Shown here: positions 8,679 through 16,963 of the stretch, in pieces
How the letters are laid out: the number at the start of each line of letters is the position of its first letter
How positions within the stretch are numbered: position 1 is the first letter of the stretch
Origin: Mycobacterium angelicum
GTDB lineage: Bacteria; Actinomycetota; Actinomycetes; Mycobacteriales; Mycobacteriaceae
Direction: 5' to 3'
DNA: 64,000 nt
Assembly: GCF_002086155.1 (NCBI RefSeq)
Contig: NZ_MVHE01000004.1
Location: 62,001 to 126,000 of the forward strand
Notes under the pieces: generated by a model
The model's database searches: none
The model's input: the letters and a program-made list of their open reading frames with translations, nothing else
What the model was told of the DNA's origin: nothing
Program-made: the position numbers and the translations under genes

Positions 8679-9692
8679 ATGGATAGCGCGGTGTCACCGG
8701 CCGTAGGCGTGCTCGACCTGCTGGCCGGCAAGTGGGTGTCGCAGGCCATCTCGGTGTCCGCCGAACTGGGCGTCGCCGACGAGCTTGGCGCCGGACCCAG
8801 ATCGGTGGAAGATCTTGCGGCCGCCTGCGGTGCGCATCCCGACTCGCTCTACCGACTGCTGCGGGCGCTGGCCAGCGTCGGCGTCTTCGCCGAGGACGAC
8901 GGGGGCCGGTTCGCCAACACGCCGCTGTCGGATGCGTTGCGCGCCGACGCCCCGGGGTCGATGCGATCCATGGCGATGATGTTCGGTGGCCGCCCCACCT
9001 GGGATGCGTGGGGCGAATTCCGCAGCAGCGTCCGCACCGGCGAGTGCGCATTCAAATCCGTACACGGGGCGTACGCATTCGACTACATGAAGGAGCACCC
9101 GCAGTTCGGCCGGATATTCGGCGAAGCGATGACCGCCTTCTCTGCCCAGGAAGTCGATGCCGTGCATGCCGCTTTCGACTTCTCGGGTGTGCCGACCCTC
9201 GTCGACATCGCGGGCGGCCACGGTGCGTTTCTGCTCAGCTCACTGGAGAAGAATCCGGAGCAGCGCGGAGTCCTGTTCGACCAGCCCGAAGTGATCGAGC
9301 TGGCCCGCGCCGACGTCGCCGGCTCCTCCGCGGCCGCACGCTGCGAGCTGATGGCGGGCGACTTCTTCACCGAGGTTCCGGCCGGCGACGGCTACGTGCT
9401 CAAGCACATCCTGCACGACTGGAACGACGACCTGGCCACCAGGATCCTGGCCACCATCCACCGCGCGGCCAATCCGGGTGCCAGGGTTTTCGTCATCGAC
9501 GCGGTGATCGAGCACGGCAACAGTCCCGGCTTCGCCAAACTGCTCGACCTCGAGATGCTCGTCTTGTTCAACGGAGGCCGCGAGCGCACCCGCTCGGCGA
9601 TGGAAAAACTCTTTGCAGCAGCCGGCTTCCGGCTGCTGCGCGTGGTGCCCACGCATTCGCTCATGCACGTGATCGAAGCCGAGCGGCTGTAA
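8679..9692 (+). CDS. SAM-dependent O-methyltransferase
   Basis: This is a 337-residue methyltransferase of the plant/bacterial small-molecule O-methyltransferase type. An N-terminal winged-helix dimerisation domain (about 10-95) precedes a Rossmann SAM domain with motif I VDIAGGHGAF and the catalytic-histidine block LKHILHDWNDD. The family methylates hydroxyls on phenols, antibiotics and similar small molecules. ATG 8679 follows the P450 stop by 11 bases, and the gene ends the five-gene operon; the next gene (phoY2) is convergent, only four bases away. It probably performs a late tailoring step on the operon's product. N-methylation is also possible. Confidence 0.85.
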   Translation: MDSAVSPAVGVLDLLAGKWVSQAISVSAELGVADELGAGPRSVEDLAAACGAHPDSLYRLLRALASVGVFAEDDGGRFANTPLSDALRADAPGSMRSMAMMFGGRPTWDAWGEFRSSVRTGECAFKSVHGAYAFDYMKEHPQFGRIFGEAMTAFSAQEVDAVHAAFDFSGVPTLVDIAGGHGAFLLSSLEKNPEQRGVLFDQPEVIELARADVAGSSAAARCELMAGDFFTEVPAGDGYVLKHILHDWNDDLATRILATIHRAANPGARVFVIDAVIEHGNSPGFAKLLDLEMLVLFNGGRERTRSAMEKLFAAAGFRLLRVVPTHSLMHVIEAERL

Positions 9693-9696
9693 TCGG

Positions 9697-10365
9697 CTAC
9701 TGCGGGGCTTGCGACGCCTCGTCCTCGGGGAATTTGCCGGTCGCCTGGAAGATCACCCGGCGAGCGACTTCGACGGCGTGATCGGCGAACCGCTCATAGA
9801 AGCGGCCCAGCAACGTCACGTCGACGGCGGAGGCCACCCCGTACTTCCATTCCCGGTCCATCAGCACACTGAACAGGTGCCGGTGCAGGTCGTCCATCGC
9901 GTCGTCTTCTTCGCGGATCCGCGCGGCTTTCTCGGGATCGCGGGACAACACCACCTCTTGCGCACTGGAACCCAATTCGACTGCGACTCTGCCCATTTCG
10001 GCAAAGTATCCATTGACCTCTTCGGGCAGCGCGTGCAGCGGGTGGCGCCGGCGGGCGATCTTGGCGACGTGCAGGGCCAGCGCTCCCATTCGGTCGATGT
10101 CGGCCACCATCTGGATGGCGCTCACGATCGACCTCAGGTCGCCGGCGACCGGTGCCTGTAAGGCCAGCAGTACGAAGGCATTCTCTTCGGCGCGGGTGCT
10201 CAGCGTCGCGATCTTTTCGTGGTCGGAGATCACTTGTTCGGCCAGCACCAGATCGGCCTGCAACAGGGCCTGCGTGGCCCGCTCCATGGCTATCCCGGCC
10301 AGCCCGCACATCTCGCCGAGCAGCTCGGACAGGTCCGAGAGTTGCTCATGGTAGGCGGTCCGCAT
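9697..10365 (-). CDS. phoY2: PhoU-type phosphate regulator PhoY2
   Basis: This is a PhoU-family regulator of 222 residues that links the Pst importer to the SenX3-RegX3 two-component system and signals phosphate sufficiency. It has two PhoU three-helix repeats, the second with [15 protein letters not shown] and [16 protein letters not shown]. Its opening ([27 protein letters not shown], positions 1-27) follows M. tuberculosis PhoY2 closely. The start is the ATG at 10365. In M. tuberculosis the gene lies next to phoT, convergent to it. Here the same convergent layout is kept, but with the five-gene operon in between. Confidence 0.94.
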   Translation of the reverse strand: MRTAYHEQLSDLSELLGEMCGLAGIAMERATQALLQADLVLAEQVISDHEKIATLSTRAEENAFVLLALQAPVAGDLRSIVSAIQMVADIDRMGALALHVAKIARRRHPLHALPEEVNGYFAEMGRVAVELGSSAQEVVLSRDPEKAARIREEDDAMDDLHRHLFSVLMDREWKYGVASAVDVTLLGRFYERFADHAVEVARRVIFQATGKFPEDEASQAPQ

Positions 10366-10421
10366 GGGTAAAGCCTACGTTCTCCATCCGGGAAACGCGC
10401 TGAGGCACTGTCCCAAAGCGG

Positions 10422-12554
10422 CTATTCGCAGGTGGTGTCTGCGGCGTTGGTGACGGTCAGGTCTTCGGGAAGCCTGGTCGGCGTCGCGGTCGAATTGCGG
10501 CTGATCTGCAGGCTTACCGAGGAGCCGCTGGGCGGGGGAGTGGTCACCGAGCTGAAGTCCGGGCCGAGGACGACCTGAATTACCTTGCCAATTCCGGTAA
10601 CCCGCTCGACCCTCGAATTGCCCAGCGCCGCAGCCACGGTCGCGGCGGCCTGCTCGTTGCCCGCCGAGAAGCGCACCGTTGTCGTCTTCAGCGAATTCGG
10701 GTAGTCGTCGGGCGCCATCACGTTGAAGCCGTTGTGTTTGAGCTGACTGGCGGCGGTGGCGGCCAGGCCAGCGGTGCTGGTTCCGTTGGAGACCTGCACC
10801 GTTACCTCTTGCGGCGAGGTGGTCATCATCTGCTCGCTGTGCGACTCGTTAGCCGGACTCGTTTCCGGTGCCTTCTTGGTGGTCGGCGCGGTGGTCGGGC
10901 CGGTAGTGGGCGAGCTGCCCAGCGTCTGGGCGTTGTGATCGTTTTCCAGCGGTAGCGGGTCGTCGTTGATGATCGCGGTGAAAAGCGCCTTCACGTCGGC
11001 GGTGCGCGGCGGCTCGTCGCCGTTCTGATCGGTCACGCCCGTTGGCACGGTGACGAACGTGACGTGCCCGGCCGCCATGTGCTGCAACGACTGACCCAGC
11101 TCAACCAGGTCTTTGGTCTTCACGTTATCGACGTAGCTGTTGCCGATGAATATGTTGACGACGTTGTTCAGCTTGTTGAGGTTGAGCAGCGTGTCCGCGG
11201 AGATCAGGGAACGCAGCAGCGAGGACAGGAACAACTGCTGGCGTTTGATCCGGCCGTAGTCGCCGTTGCTCTCGGTGGTGACCTGACGGGCACGCACGTA
11301 ATTCAGCGCGGTCGTCCCGTCGATTCGCTGGCGTCCGGCGTGGGCAAGCACCGTGCCGAGTTCGTAGTCGCGCAGCGCGGTGGTGCTGCACACCTCGACG
11401 CCGCCGAGCGCTTCGACCATTCGGGCGAACCCGACGAAGTCCACGGCGATGAACCGGTTGATGCTCAGGCCTGACAGCTTCTGGATGACCTTGACCAGAC
11501 ACTTCGGACCGCCGAAGGAGAACGCCGAGTTGAGCTTGGTCTCGGTGTAGACCATGCGCGGGCCCATTTTTCCGCTCTTCTGGTCATAGATGGGTCCGTA
11601 CTTGCCGGTCTCGGGGTTCCACGCCTCGCACTGGATCGGGTTGATCGCCAGGTCACGCGGGAATGAGACGGCTACCACCCGTTGGCGGTTGGCCGGAATG
11701 TTCACCAGCATCACGGTGTCCGAGCGGGCGCCGCCGGCGTCTTCGGTGTCGCCGGCACCGATGTTGGCGTTCTCCCCAAGACGCGAATCCATCCCGACGA
11801 TCAGGAAGTTCTCGTCGCCGTACTGACCATTGGGATCGACGATGTCGCCGGAGCTGGGGTCGAGTGCGCTGACGGTGTTGAGTCGGCTGTTCTTCGACGC
11901 GCTCCATTGCCATGCGCCACCGGTCAGGGACAACGCCAGCACGGCAACCAGTGCCGCCAGCGAACGACCGGCCAGCAGCACCCGGCGCCGGCGCGGTTTC
12001 GGTTTCGACTCGCGGTTCTTGGGGCCTTTGCCTGCGCCGTCGGACCCACCGCCGCGAGCCGACAGGGCCTTGCTGGCCTGCTCGGCATCAGCGCGGTCGG
12101 CTTCGTCATCGGGATAGTTGGCCGCCGCGAGATCGGGAATCTCGGAAAACAGCTCAAAAGAGTAGGCCGGGATCGGGATGACCTGGGTGTCCTGCTGCCC
12201 GTCGGCGTCGTCGGGCTCCGGGTCTGGCTCAACGTCCGCGGCAACCCGATGGTGAGTGGGTTGCTGGGGAACAGTAGCGCCGAGTTTGGCGATCAGTTCG
12301 GCAACGCTGACGCCCCCGCCGATGTGAGATCCGGTGCTTGAGGTGTCCTCAGGTTCTTCGGGTTGCTCGGCCGCAGCCGATGGCTCCGATGGCGGAGCCG
12401 ACCATCGGCAAAGATCATCGTGGACCGGCGCGGAGAAACGCTCCCACGGCGCGGCGCCTGGCATTGCTTCCTGGTTTGCGGTATGCCATTCAGCATCACT
12501 GCCGGTACGGGCGTGCCGGCGGCCAGGAGTGGCGTCTTTATCGCCGTCACTCAT
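10422..12554 (-). CDS. LytR-CpsA-Psr (LCP) family cell-wall ligase
   Basis: This is a 710-residue LCP-family protein matching M. tuberculosis Rv0822c. LCP proteins attach polymers, in mycobacteria arabinogalactan, to peptidoglycan on the outer side of the membrane. A long acidic, low-complexity cytosolic N-terminus (1-190) leads into one membrane helix (about 192-214) preceded by a run of arginines. The LCP catalytic domain follows, with FLIVGMDSRLG, DTVMLVNI, VSFPRDL and the NSAFSFGGP and GLSINRFIAVDFVGF blocks. A Thr/Pro-rich linker then joins a C-terminal LytR_C domain (VTVQVSNGTSTAGLAATAA). ATG 12554 is the start. About 150 bases with no visible gene separate it from dusB. Confidence 0.9.
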   Translation of the reverse strand: MSDGDKDATPGRRHARTGSDAEWHTANQEAMPGAAPWERFSAPVHDDLCRWSAPPSEPSAAAEQPEEPEDTSSTGSHIGGGVSVAELIAKLGATVPQQPTHHRVAADVEPDPEPDDADGQQDTQVIPIPAYSFELFSEIPDLAAANYPDDEADRADAEQASKALSARGGGSDGAGKGPKNRESKPKPRRRRVLLAGRSLAALVAVLALSLTGGAWQWSASKNSRLNTVSALDPSSGDIVDPNGQYGDENFLIVGMDSRLGENANIGAGDTEDAGGARSDTVMLVNIPANRQRVVAVSFPRDLAINPIQCEAWNPETGKYGPIYDQKSGKMGPRMVYTETKLNSAFSFGGPKCLVKVIQKLSGLSINRFIAVDFVGFARMVEALGGVEVCSTTALRDYELGTVLAHAGRQRIDGTTALNYVRARQVTTESNGDYGRIKRQQLFLSSLLRSLISADTLLNLNKLNNVVNIFIGNSYVDNVKTKDLVELGQSLQHMAAGHVTFVTVPTGVTDQNGDEPPRTADVKALFTAIINDDPLPLENDHNAQTLGSSPTTGPTTAPTTKKAPETSPANESHSEQMMTTSPQEVTVQVSNGTSTAGLAATAASQLKHNGFNVMAPDDYPNSLKTTTVRFSAGNEQAAATVAAALGNSRVERVTGIGKVIQVVLGPDFSSVTTPPPSGSSVSLQISRNSTATPTRLPEDLTVTNAADTTCE

Positions 12555-12704
12555 GTCCTACCGGCCTCCGAACTTTGATGCGGATGTCAGTGGTGCTGCG
12601 CACAAACGTCAACGCAGCGCTACCTGACCAGCGCTGCGCGCATGCCGTAAGGCACACATCGTACTGATTTATCGGCCAAGACGCGATTTCAGGAGCATCT
12701 CGGT

Positions 12705-13838
12705 TCAACCACCAGAATGCATGATGTCGGCGCCTTCGGGCACTTGGCAATCCTCGGGGTCGTTGAGCCAGCCGTCCGGCAAGGCCACTCGCGCCGGTGA
12801 CCCCTGGCGGCCGCGCGGGCCGGCGGCGGCATCCGGGAACGGCACCGCCGCGTCCAACCGATCCAGCAGACCGTCCAGCTCGTCGAGCGTCTTGACCAGG
12901 GCCAATGCTCGCCGCAGATCGGATCCGGCCGGGAAGCCGTGCAGATACCAGGCGATGTGCTTGCGGATATCGCGCATGCCCTTGTCTTCGCCGAAGTGCT
13001 CGGTCAGCAACGCCCCGTGCCGGCGGACGATGTCGGCCACCTCGCCCAGCGTCGGCGGGGTCGGTGCCGGGCTGCCGGTGAAGGCCGCCGACAACTCGGC
13101 GAACAACCACGGCCGCCCCAGGCAGCCACGACCGATGACCACGCCGTCGCAGCCGGTGGTCGCCATCATGGCCAGCGCGTCGCTGGCGTCGTAGATGTCG
13201 CCGTTGCCAAGTACGGGAATCGTCTGGACATGCGCTTTGAGCTGGCTGATCTGGTCCCAGTCGGCGGTGCCGGAATAGCGTTGCGCTGCCGTACGGGCGT
13301 GTAGCGCGACCGCGGCGGCACCTTCGGCTTCGGCGATGCGGCCGGCATCCAGATGCGTGTGGTGCTCGTCGTCGATGCCGATCCGGAATTTGACGGTCAC
13401 CGGTATGTCGGTGCCCTCGGTGGCGCGTACCGCGGCGGCGACGATCTGGCCGAACAGCCGCCGCTTGAACGGCAACGCCGCTCCGCCGCCGCGCTTGGTC
13501 ACCTTGGGCACCGGGCAGCCGAAGTTCATGTCGATGTGATCGGCCAGGCCTTCGTCGGCGATCATCCGGGCCGCCGCGTAGGTGGTCTCCGGGTCGACGG
13601 TGTAAAGCTGCAGCGAGCGGGGCGTCTCGTCCGGCGCGAACGTCGTCATGTGCATGGTGACCGGGTTGCGCTCGACGAGCGCGCGTGCGGTCACCATTTC
13701 GCAGACGTACAGCCCGCTGACCGTGCCGACCTTCGATTGCTCTAGTTCACGACATAACGTCCGGAACGCGACGTTCGTCACACCGGCCATCGGGGCCAGC
13801 ACAACCGGGCTGGCGAGCTCGATTGGGCCGATGCGCAA
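12705..13838 (-). CDS. dusB: tRNA-dihydrouridine synthase DusB
   Basis: This is an FMN enzyme that reduces specific uridines in tRNA to dihydrouridine, 377 residues. It has the N-terminal LASPVVLAPMAGVTNVAFRTL block of Dus TIM barrels, the catalytic cysteine in MNFGCPVPKVTKRGGGAAL, and the flavin-phosphate site GNGDIYDASDA...VVIGRGCLGRPWLF. The start must be TTG 13838, because a TGA lies directly before it in frame. It sits seven bases behind the desA1 stop, so the two genes are likely one transcript with coupled translation, as in M. tuberculosis (Rv0823c-Rv0824c). Confidence 0.93.
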   Translation of the reverse strand: MRIGPIELASPVVLAPMAGVTNVAFRTLCRELEQSKVGTVSGLYVCEMVTARALVERNPVTMHMTTFAPDETPRSLQLYTVDPETTYAAARMIADEGLADHIDMNFGCPVPKVTKRGGGAALPFKRRLFGQIVAAAVRATEGTDIPVTVKFRIGIDDEHHTHLDAGRIAEAEGAAAVALHARTAAQRYSGTADWDQISQLKAHVQTIPVLGNGDIYDASDALAMMATTGCDGVVIGRGCLGRPWLFAELSAAFTGSPAPTPPTLGEVADIVRRHGALLTEHFGEDKGMRDIRKHIAWYLHGFPAGSDLRRALALVKTLDELDGLLDRLDAAVPFPDAAAGPRGRQGSPARVALPDGWLNDPEDCQVPEGADIMHSGG

Positions 13839-13845
13839 CGGTCAA

Positions 13846-14862
13846 CTACCGCCCGCTCATCTTCAGCGTGCCCTTGGTGGAGAGCACCTTACGCGCGGTG
13901 ATCTTCTCGGACCGGCGGGCCTCGCGCTCGAGATAGCGCTGCTTGGTGACTTCGAACTTGTCGCAGGCGCGCTCGAGTTCCTGGATGTGCTCGCCGATTT
14001 CGTCGCGCATCCGGGCGCCCTCACCGGTGAAGTCCTCGCGCTCGAGGATCCGCCACTTCTTCAGCACCGGCATCACCACCTCGTCGAGGTGGATCCGGAT
14101 GTCGTACACGCCGCCGACGGCGATCATGACGGCCTTGCGCCGGAACTCCGGCACCAGGAATCCGGGCATCTGGAAGTTGAGCAGGATCTTGTGCAGCGCC
14201 GTCATTGCGAGGTTGGGGGCCAAGTCGATGCCGGCCTCGCTGACGTCGCGGTAGAAGATCATGTGCAAGTTCTCGTCGTTGGAGATCTTGGCGAGCAACT
14301 GGTCGGCGATGGTCTCGTTGCAGGCCCTGCCGGTGTTGCGGTGCGAGACGCGGGTGGCAAGTTCCTGGAACGTGACGTAGAGAATCGAGTCGAACAGGGT
14401 GTCGGCGAAGAGCCCGCCCTGGTGGTTCTGGCCGGGGCTGAAACCGCGGTTGACCACCTCGAGACGAAGCTTCTCCAGCTCCACCGGGTCAACGGCGCGG
14501 GTGACAACCAGGTAGTCGCGCAGCGCGATGCCGTGCCGGTTCTCCTCGGCGGTCCAGCGGTTGACCCACTGTCCCCAGGCGCCGTCCATGCCCATGGTCA
14601 TGGCGATCTCGCGGTGGTATGACGGCAGGTTGTCCTCGGTGACCAGGTTCTGCACCATCGCGACCTGGGCGACGTCGGAGAGCTGGGTCTGCTCGGGATC
14701 CCAGTCCTGGCCGCCCAGCGCATAGAAGTTCTTCCCGTCCGACCACGGGATGTAGTCGTGCGGGTTCCAGTTCTTGTGCATCTTCTCGTGCCGGTTCATG
14801 TACTTCTCGACGACCGGCTCGAGTTCGTGCAGCAGCTGTAGGTCGGTCAGCTCGGCTGACAT
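13846..14862 (-). CDS. desA1: Acyl-ACP desaturase DesA1
   Basis: This is a soluble diiron acyl-[acyl-carrier-protein] desaturase of 338 residues, the same length as M. tuberculosis DesA1. DesA1 introduces double bonds into meromycolic acid precursors and is needed for mycolate synthesis. Both EExxH-type iron sites are present: AEENRHG and DENLHM. I start it at ATG 14862 (MSAELTDLQ); the open frame extends upstream through the promoter repeats, which is not coding. The upstream region has a tandem repeat that is a likely operator. The gene is followed by dusB after seven bases. Confidence 0.95.
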   Translation of the reverse strand: MSAELTDLQLLHELEPVVEKYMNRHEKMHKNWNPHDYIPWSDGKNFYALGGQDWDPEQTQLSDVAQVAMVQNLVTEDNLPSYHREIAMTMGMDGAWGQWVNRWTAEENRHGIALRDYLVVTRAVDPVELEKLRLEVVNRGFSPGQNHQGGLFADTLFDSILYVTFQELATRVSHRNTGRACNETIADQLLAKISNDENLHMIFYRDVSEAGIDLAPNLAMTALHKILLNFQMPGFLVPEFRRKAVMIAVGGVYDIRIHLDEVVMPVLKKWRILEREDFTGEGARMRDEIGEHIQELERACDKFEVTKQRYLEREARRSEKITARKVLSTKGTLKMSGR

Positions 14863-14874
14863 GGGCCCTCCAGT

Positions 14875-14923
14875 TATCTGTATCTGTTGGTAGCAGTCAA
14901 TATATCTGTGTCTGCCAGTAGCA
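14875..14923. promoter_or_regulatory. Tandem repeat in the desA1 promoter
   Basis: Two 21-base direct repeats, 14875-14895 and 14903-14923, agree at 17 of 21 positions and are spaced 28 bases start to start. Each begins TATCTGT and ends GTAGCA on the + strand. They lie 13-61 bases upstream of the desA1 start. Mycobacterial desA1 is known to be controlled by the TetR-type regulator MadR, so these may be its operator; I cannot match them to a recalled consensus. Confidence 0.5.
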
Positions 14924-14991
14924 TCAAGTTTCACCGCGGTGTGGCGCATCACGATATAGACCAACCGGCGAACGCAGCTAATGGTTGACTT

Positions 14992-15006
14992 CCCGGATCT
15001 GCCGGG
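14992..15006 (-). terminator. Short hairpin after the TetR gene
   Basis: CCCGG and CCGGG form a perfect 5-bp stem with a 5-base loop, just past the stop of the minus-strand TetR gene. The T-rich side (GTTTT) lies on the plus strand, so it is at best a weak terminator for the TetR gene. Confidence 0.25.
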
Positions 15007-15013
15007 GTTTTAA

Positions 15014-15643
15014 CTAGCGAGCGGCGGTCGAGTTCTCGCCGGGCTCACGCTGGGGCACATAGGTAGCCGCGGTGCTGAGCAACATGTCGACGCAGTAGTC
15101 GATGAATTGGGTGCGGCTGGCGCCCAGCTGGCCGTTCAGATACGCGGTAAACAGGCCGGTCAGGGCGCCTATCAAGCTGGTGGCGACCAGCTTCTGCAGA
15201 ACGGGATCAACGATCCGCGACAGCTTGCGCTGCAGCAACTCGATGAAGTTGGGCATCCAGTCCGCGCCGGACCGCGTCAGGACCGGTTCTACCGCGGGGG
15301 CCAGCAATAGGACGCGGCCGCGGACCGGGTCGTCGACCATCAGCGCAACGAATTGCTCGACGGCTTGCCGCGGGGTCTTCGCGGACATCAGGGTCGTCAT
15401 CGCTCGCGTGCATACGTCGTCATAGACCGCGCGCACGAATTGGTCGCGGTCGGCGAAGCTTTCGTAGAAGTAGCGCTCGGTCAATGCCGCCTTGCGACAG
15501 ACTGCGCGAACTGTGAGCGCTGGTCCGTCCCGCTCGCCGAGCAATTCCACTCCGGCGGCAATGAGGTCGTCGCGTCGCAATGCGTGGCGATCCTCGATGG
15601 GAACGCCCGACCAGCGGCCGCCCCGTCTTTGACCGGTCTGCAC
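15014..15643 (-). CDS. TetR-family regulator (Rv0825c-like position)
   Basis: This is a TetR-type repressor of 209 residues. The N-terminal helix-turn-helix is visible in LTVRAVCRKAALTERYFYESFADRDQF, and the rest is a helical ligand/dimer domain. I start it at GTG 15643 because AGGAGG lies just upstream; the frame also opens at ATG 15673, but that would run through a palindrome that looks like its operator. It is divergent from the DUF2236 gene and sits between that gene and desA1. The likely target is the divergent promoter at 15665-15682. A role in desA1 control is possible but unproven. Confidence 0.82.
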   Translation of the reverse strand: MQTGQRRGGRWSGVPIEDRHALRRDDLIAAGVELLGERDGPALTVRAVCRKAALTERYFYESFADRDQFVRAVYDDVCTRAMTTLMSAKTPRQAVEQFVALMVDDPVRGRVLLLAPAVEPVLTRSGADWMPNFIELLQRKLSRIVDPVLQKLVATSLIGALTGLFTAYLNGQLGASRTQFIDYCVDMLLSTAATYVPQREPGENSTAAR

Positions 15644-15664
15644 TTCCCTCCTAGACTCTAAAAG

Positions 15665-15682
15665 TGACAACATACGTAGTCA
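15665..15682. promoter_or_regulatory. Palindromic operator between TetR and DUF2236 genes
   Basis: TGACAACATACGTAGTCA is symmetric at 14 of 18 positions (TGAC...GTCA arms). It lies 22 bases upstream of the chosen TetR start and 32 bases upstream of the chosen start of the divergent gene. This placement is what one expects of a TetR-type autoregulatory operator. Confidence 0.55.
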
Positions 15683-15714
15683 GATTTGACGCTGACGCCA
15701 GGGGAAAAACAACA

Positions 15715-16716
15715 GTGACTCAAGATACGTCGGCGCAATGCCCACTGACCAGCACCGAAGTGGCCGCAGGTTGTCCGGTGTCGCCGCTGGGTTACGACGC
15801 GCCGCCGATGCCCCTCGGCCCGGATTCCCTGACGTGGAAATACTTCGGCGACTGGCGGGGCATGCTGCAGGGTCCCTGGGCGGGATCCATGCAGAACATG
15901 CATCCGCAGCTGGGCGCGGCCGTTGAAGAGCACTCGACCTTCTTCCGGGAGCGCTGGCCGCGGTTGATGCGGTCGTTGTATCCGATCGCGGGAGTGGTTT
16001 TCGACGGCGACTGCGCGCCAGCCACCGGCTCCGAGGTGCGCGATTACCACGTCGACATCAAAGGCGTCGACGGGCAGGGCCGTCGCTACCACGCGCTGAA
16101 CCCGGACGTCTTCTACTGGGCGCACGCCACATTCTTCGTGGGCACCATCCATGTGGCCGAGCGATTCTGCGGCGGACTGACCGAGGCGCAGAAGCGCCAG
16201 CTGTTCGACGAACACGTCGCCTGGTATCGGATGTATGGGATGAGCATGCGTCCGGTGCCGGCGTCCTGGGAGGAATTCCAGCTGTACTGGGACCACATGT
16301 GCCGCAATGTGCTGGAGACAAATTATGCGGCCCGGGCCGTGCTCGACCTCACCGAGCTACCCAAACCGCCATTCGCGCAACAGCTTCCGGACTTTTTGTG
16401 GGCCGCGCAGCGAAAGTTGTTGGCGCCGTTCTTCGTCTGGGTCACCGTGGGCCTCTATGATCCGCCGGTGCGCGAGCTGATGGGCTATCGGTGGTCGCGT
16501 CGCGACGAGTGGTTGCACCGCCGCTTCGGTGACGTCGTGCGTGGGGTGTTCGCGCTCGTCCCGCGGCGCTACCGCAAGCACCCGCGGGCACGTGCCGGCT
16601 GGGATCGCGCGAGGGGGCGCATCCCGGCCGACACGCCGCTGGTTCAGACGCCGGCGCGCAACCTGCCGCCGCTGGACGAGCGCGACAACCCCATGCATTA
16701 CTGCCCGAAGGTGTAG
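15715..16716 (+). CDS. DUF2236 (MpaB-like) protein, Rv0826-like
   Basis: This is a member of the DUF2236 family, whose characterised relatives include fungal MpaB and the latex-clearing protein Lcp, a heme oxygenase. The 333-residue protein is soluble by eye and has the family blocks WAHATFFVGTIHVAERFCGG and YWDHMCRNVLETN. GTG 15715 is preferred because GGGGAA lies eight bases upstream; GTG 15664 would overlap the operator palindrome. It is divergent from the TetR gene and probably repressed by it. The substrate is unknown. Confidence 0.82.
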   Translation: MTQDTSAQCPLTSTEVAAGCPVSPLGYDAPPMPLGPDSLTWKYFGDWRGMLQGPWAGSMQNMHPQLGAAVEEHSTFFRERWPRLMRSLYPIAGVVFDGDCAPATGSEVRDYHVDIKGVDGQGRRYHALNPDVFYWAHATFFVGTIHVAERFCGGLTEAQKRQLFDEHVAWYRMYGMSMRPVPASWEEFQLYWDHMCRNVLETNYAARAVLDLTELPKPPFAQQLPDFLWAAQRKLLAPFFVWVTVGLYDPPVRELMGYRWSRRDEWLHRRFGDVVRGVFALVPRRYRKHPRARAGWDRARGRIPADTPLVQTPARNLPPLDERDNPMHYCPKV

Positions 16717-16720
16717 ACCC

Positions 16721-16924
16721 TCACCCGTGGGTGTGGCTGTGTGCCTCTTCGAGGCCGGGCTGGTGCACGTGCTGATGGGTGTGCTCGGTGCCGTCCTCGT
16801 GTGAATGCGGGTGTTCGTGTGCGACGTGCTCGTGCTCGTGGCTGGTGTGGGCGTGGCTGTGAGCGACCTCGCCGTGGTGGTGCTCGTGGGCGTGTGGCGT
16901 GTCGTGGGTGTGGGTACCGCTCAT
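16721..16924 (-). CDS. Histidine-rich small metal-binding protein
   Basis: This is a 67-residue protein with 24 histidines, mostly in alternating His-x-His runs with Glu, Thr and Ser (for example HAHEHHHGEVAHSHAH). There is no cysteine, signal peptide or membrane segment. I start it at ATG 16924 since GAAGGAG lies about nine bases upstream; earlier in-frame codons overlap that site. It follows kmtR by 39 bases on the same strand. KmtR is a Ni/Co-sensing ArsR repressor, so a nickel/cobalt/zinc buffer or chaperone role, derepressed with kmtR, is a reasonable inference. Confidence 0.8.
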   Translation of the reverse strand: MSGTHTHDTPHAHEHHHGEVAHSHAHTSHEHEHVAHEHPHSHEDGTEHTHQHVHQPGLEEAHSHTHG

Positions 16925-16963
16925 CGATATCATCTCCTTCAATTGTGTTGCGATTATTGACAA

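Noticed and set aside
16721..16920. A DNA repeat array or CRISPR in the His-rich stretch
   Set aside because: The repetition comes from CAC/CAT-containing His codons in one frame with a good ribosome-binding site; there are no spacers of constant length. No CRISPR array was seen anywhere in the window.
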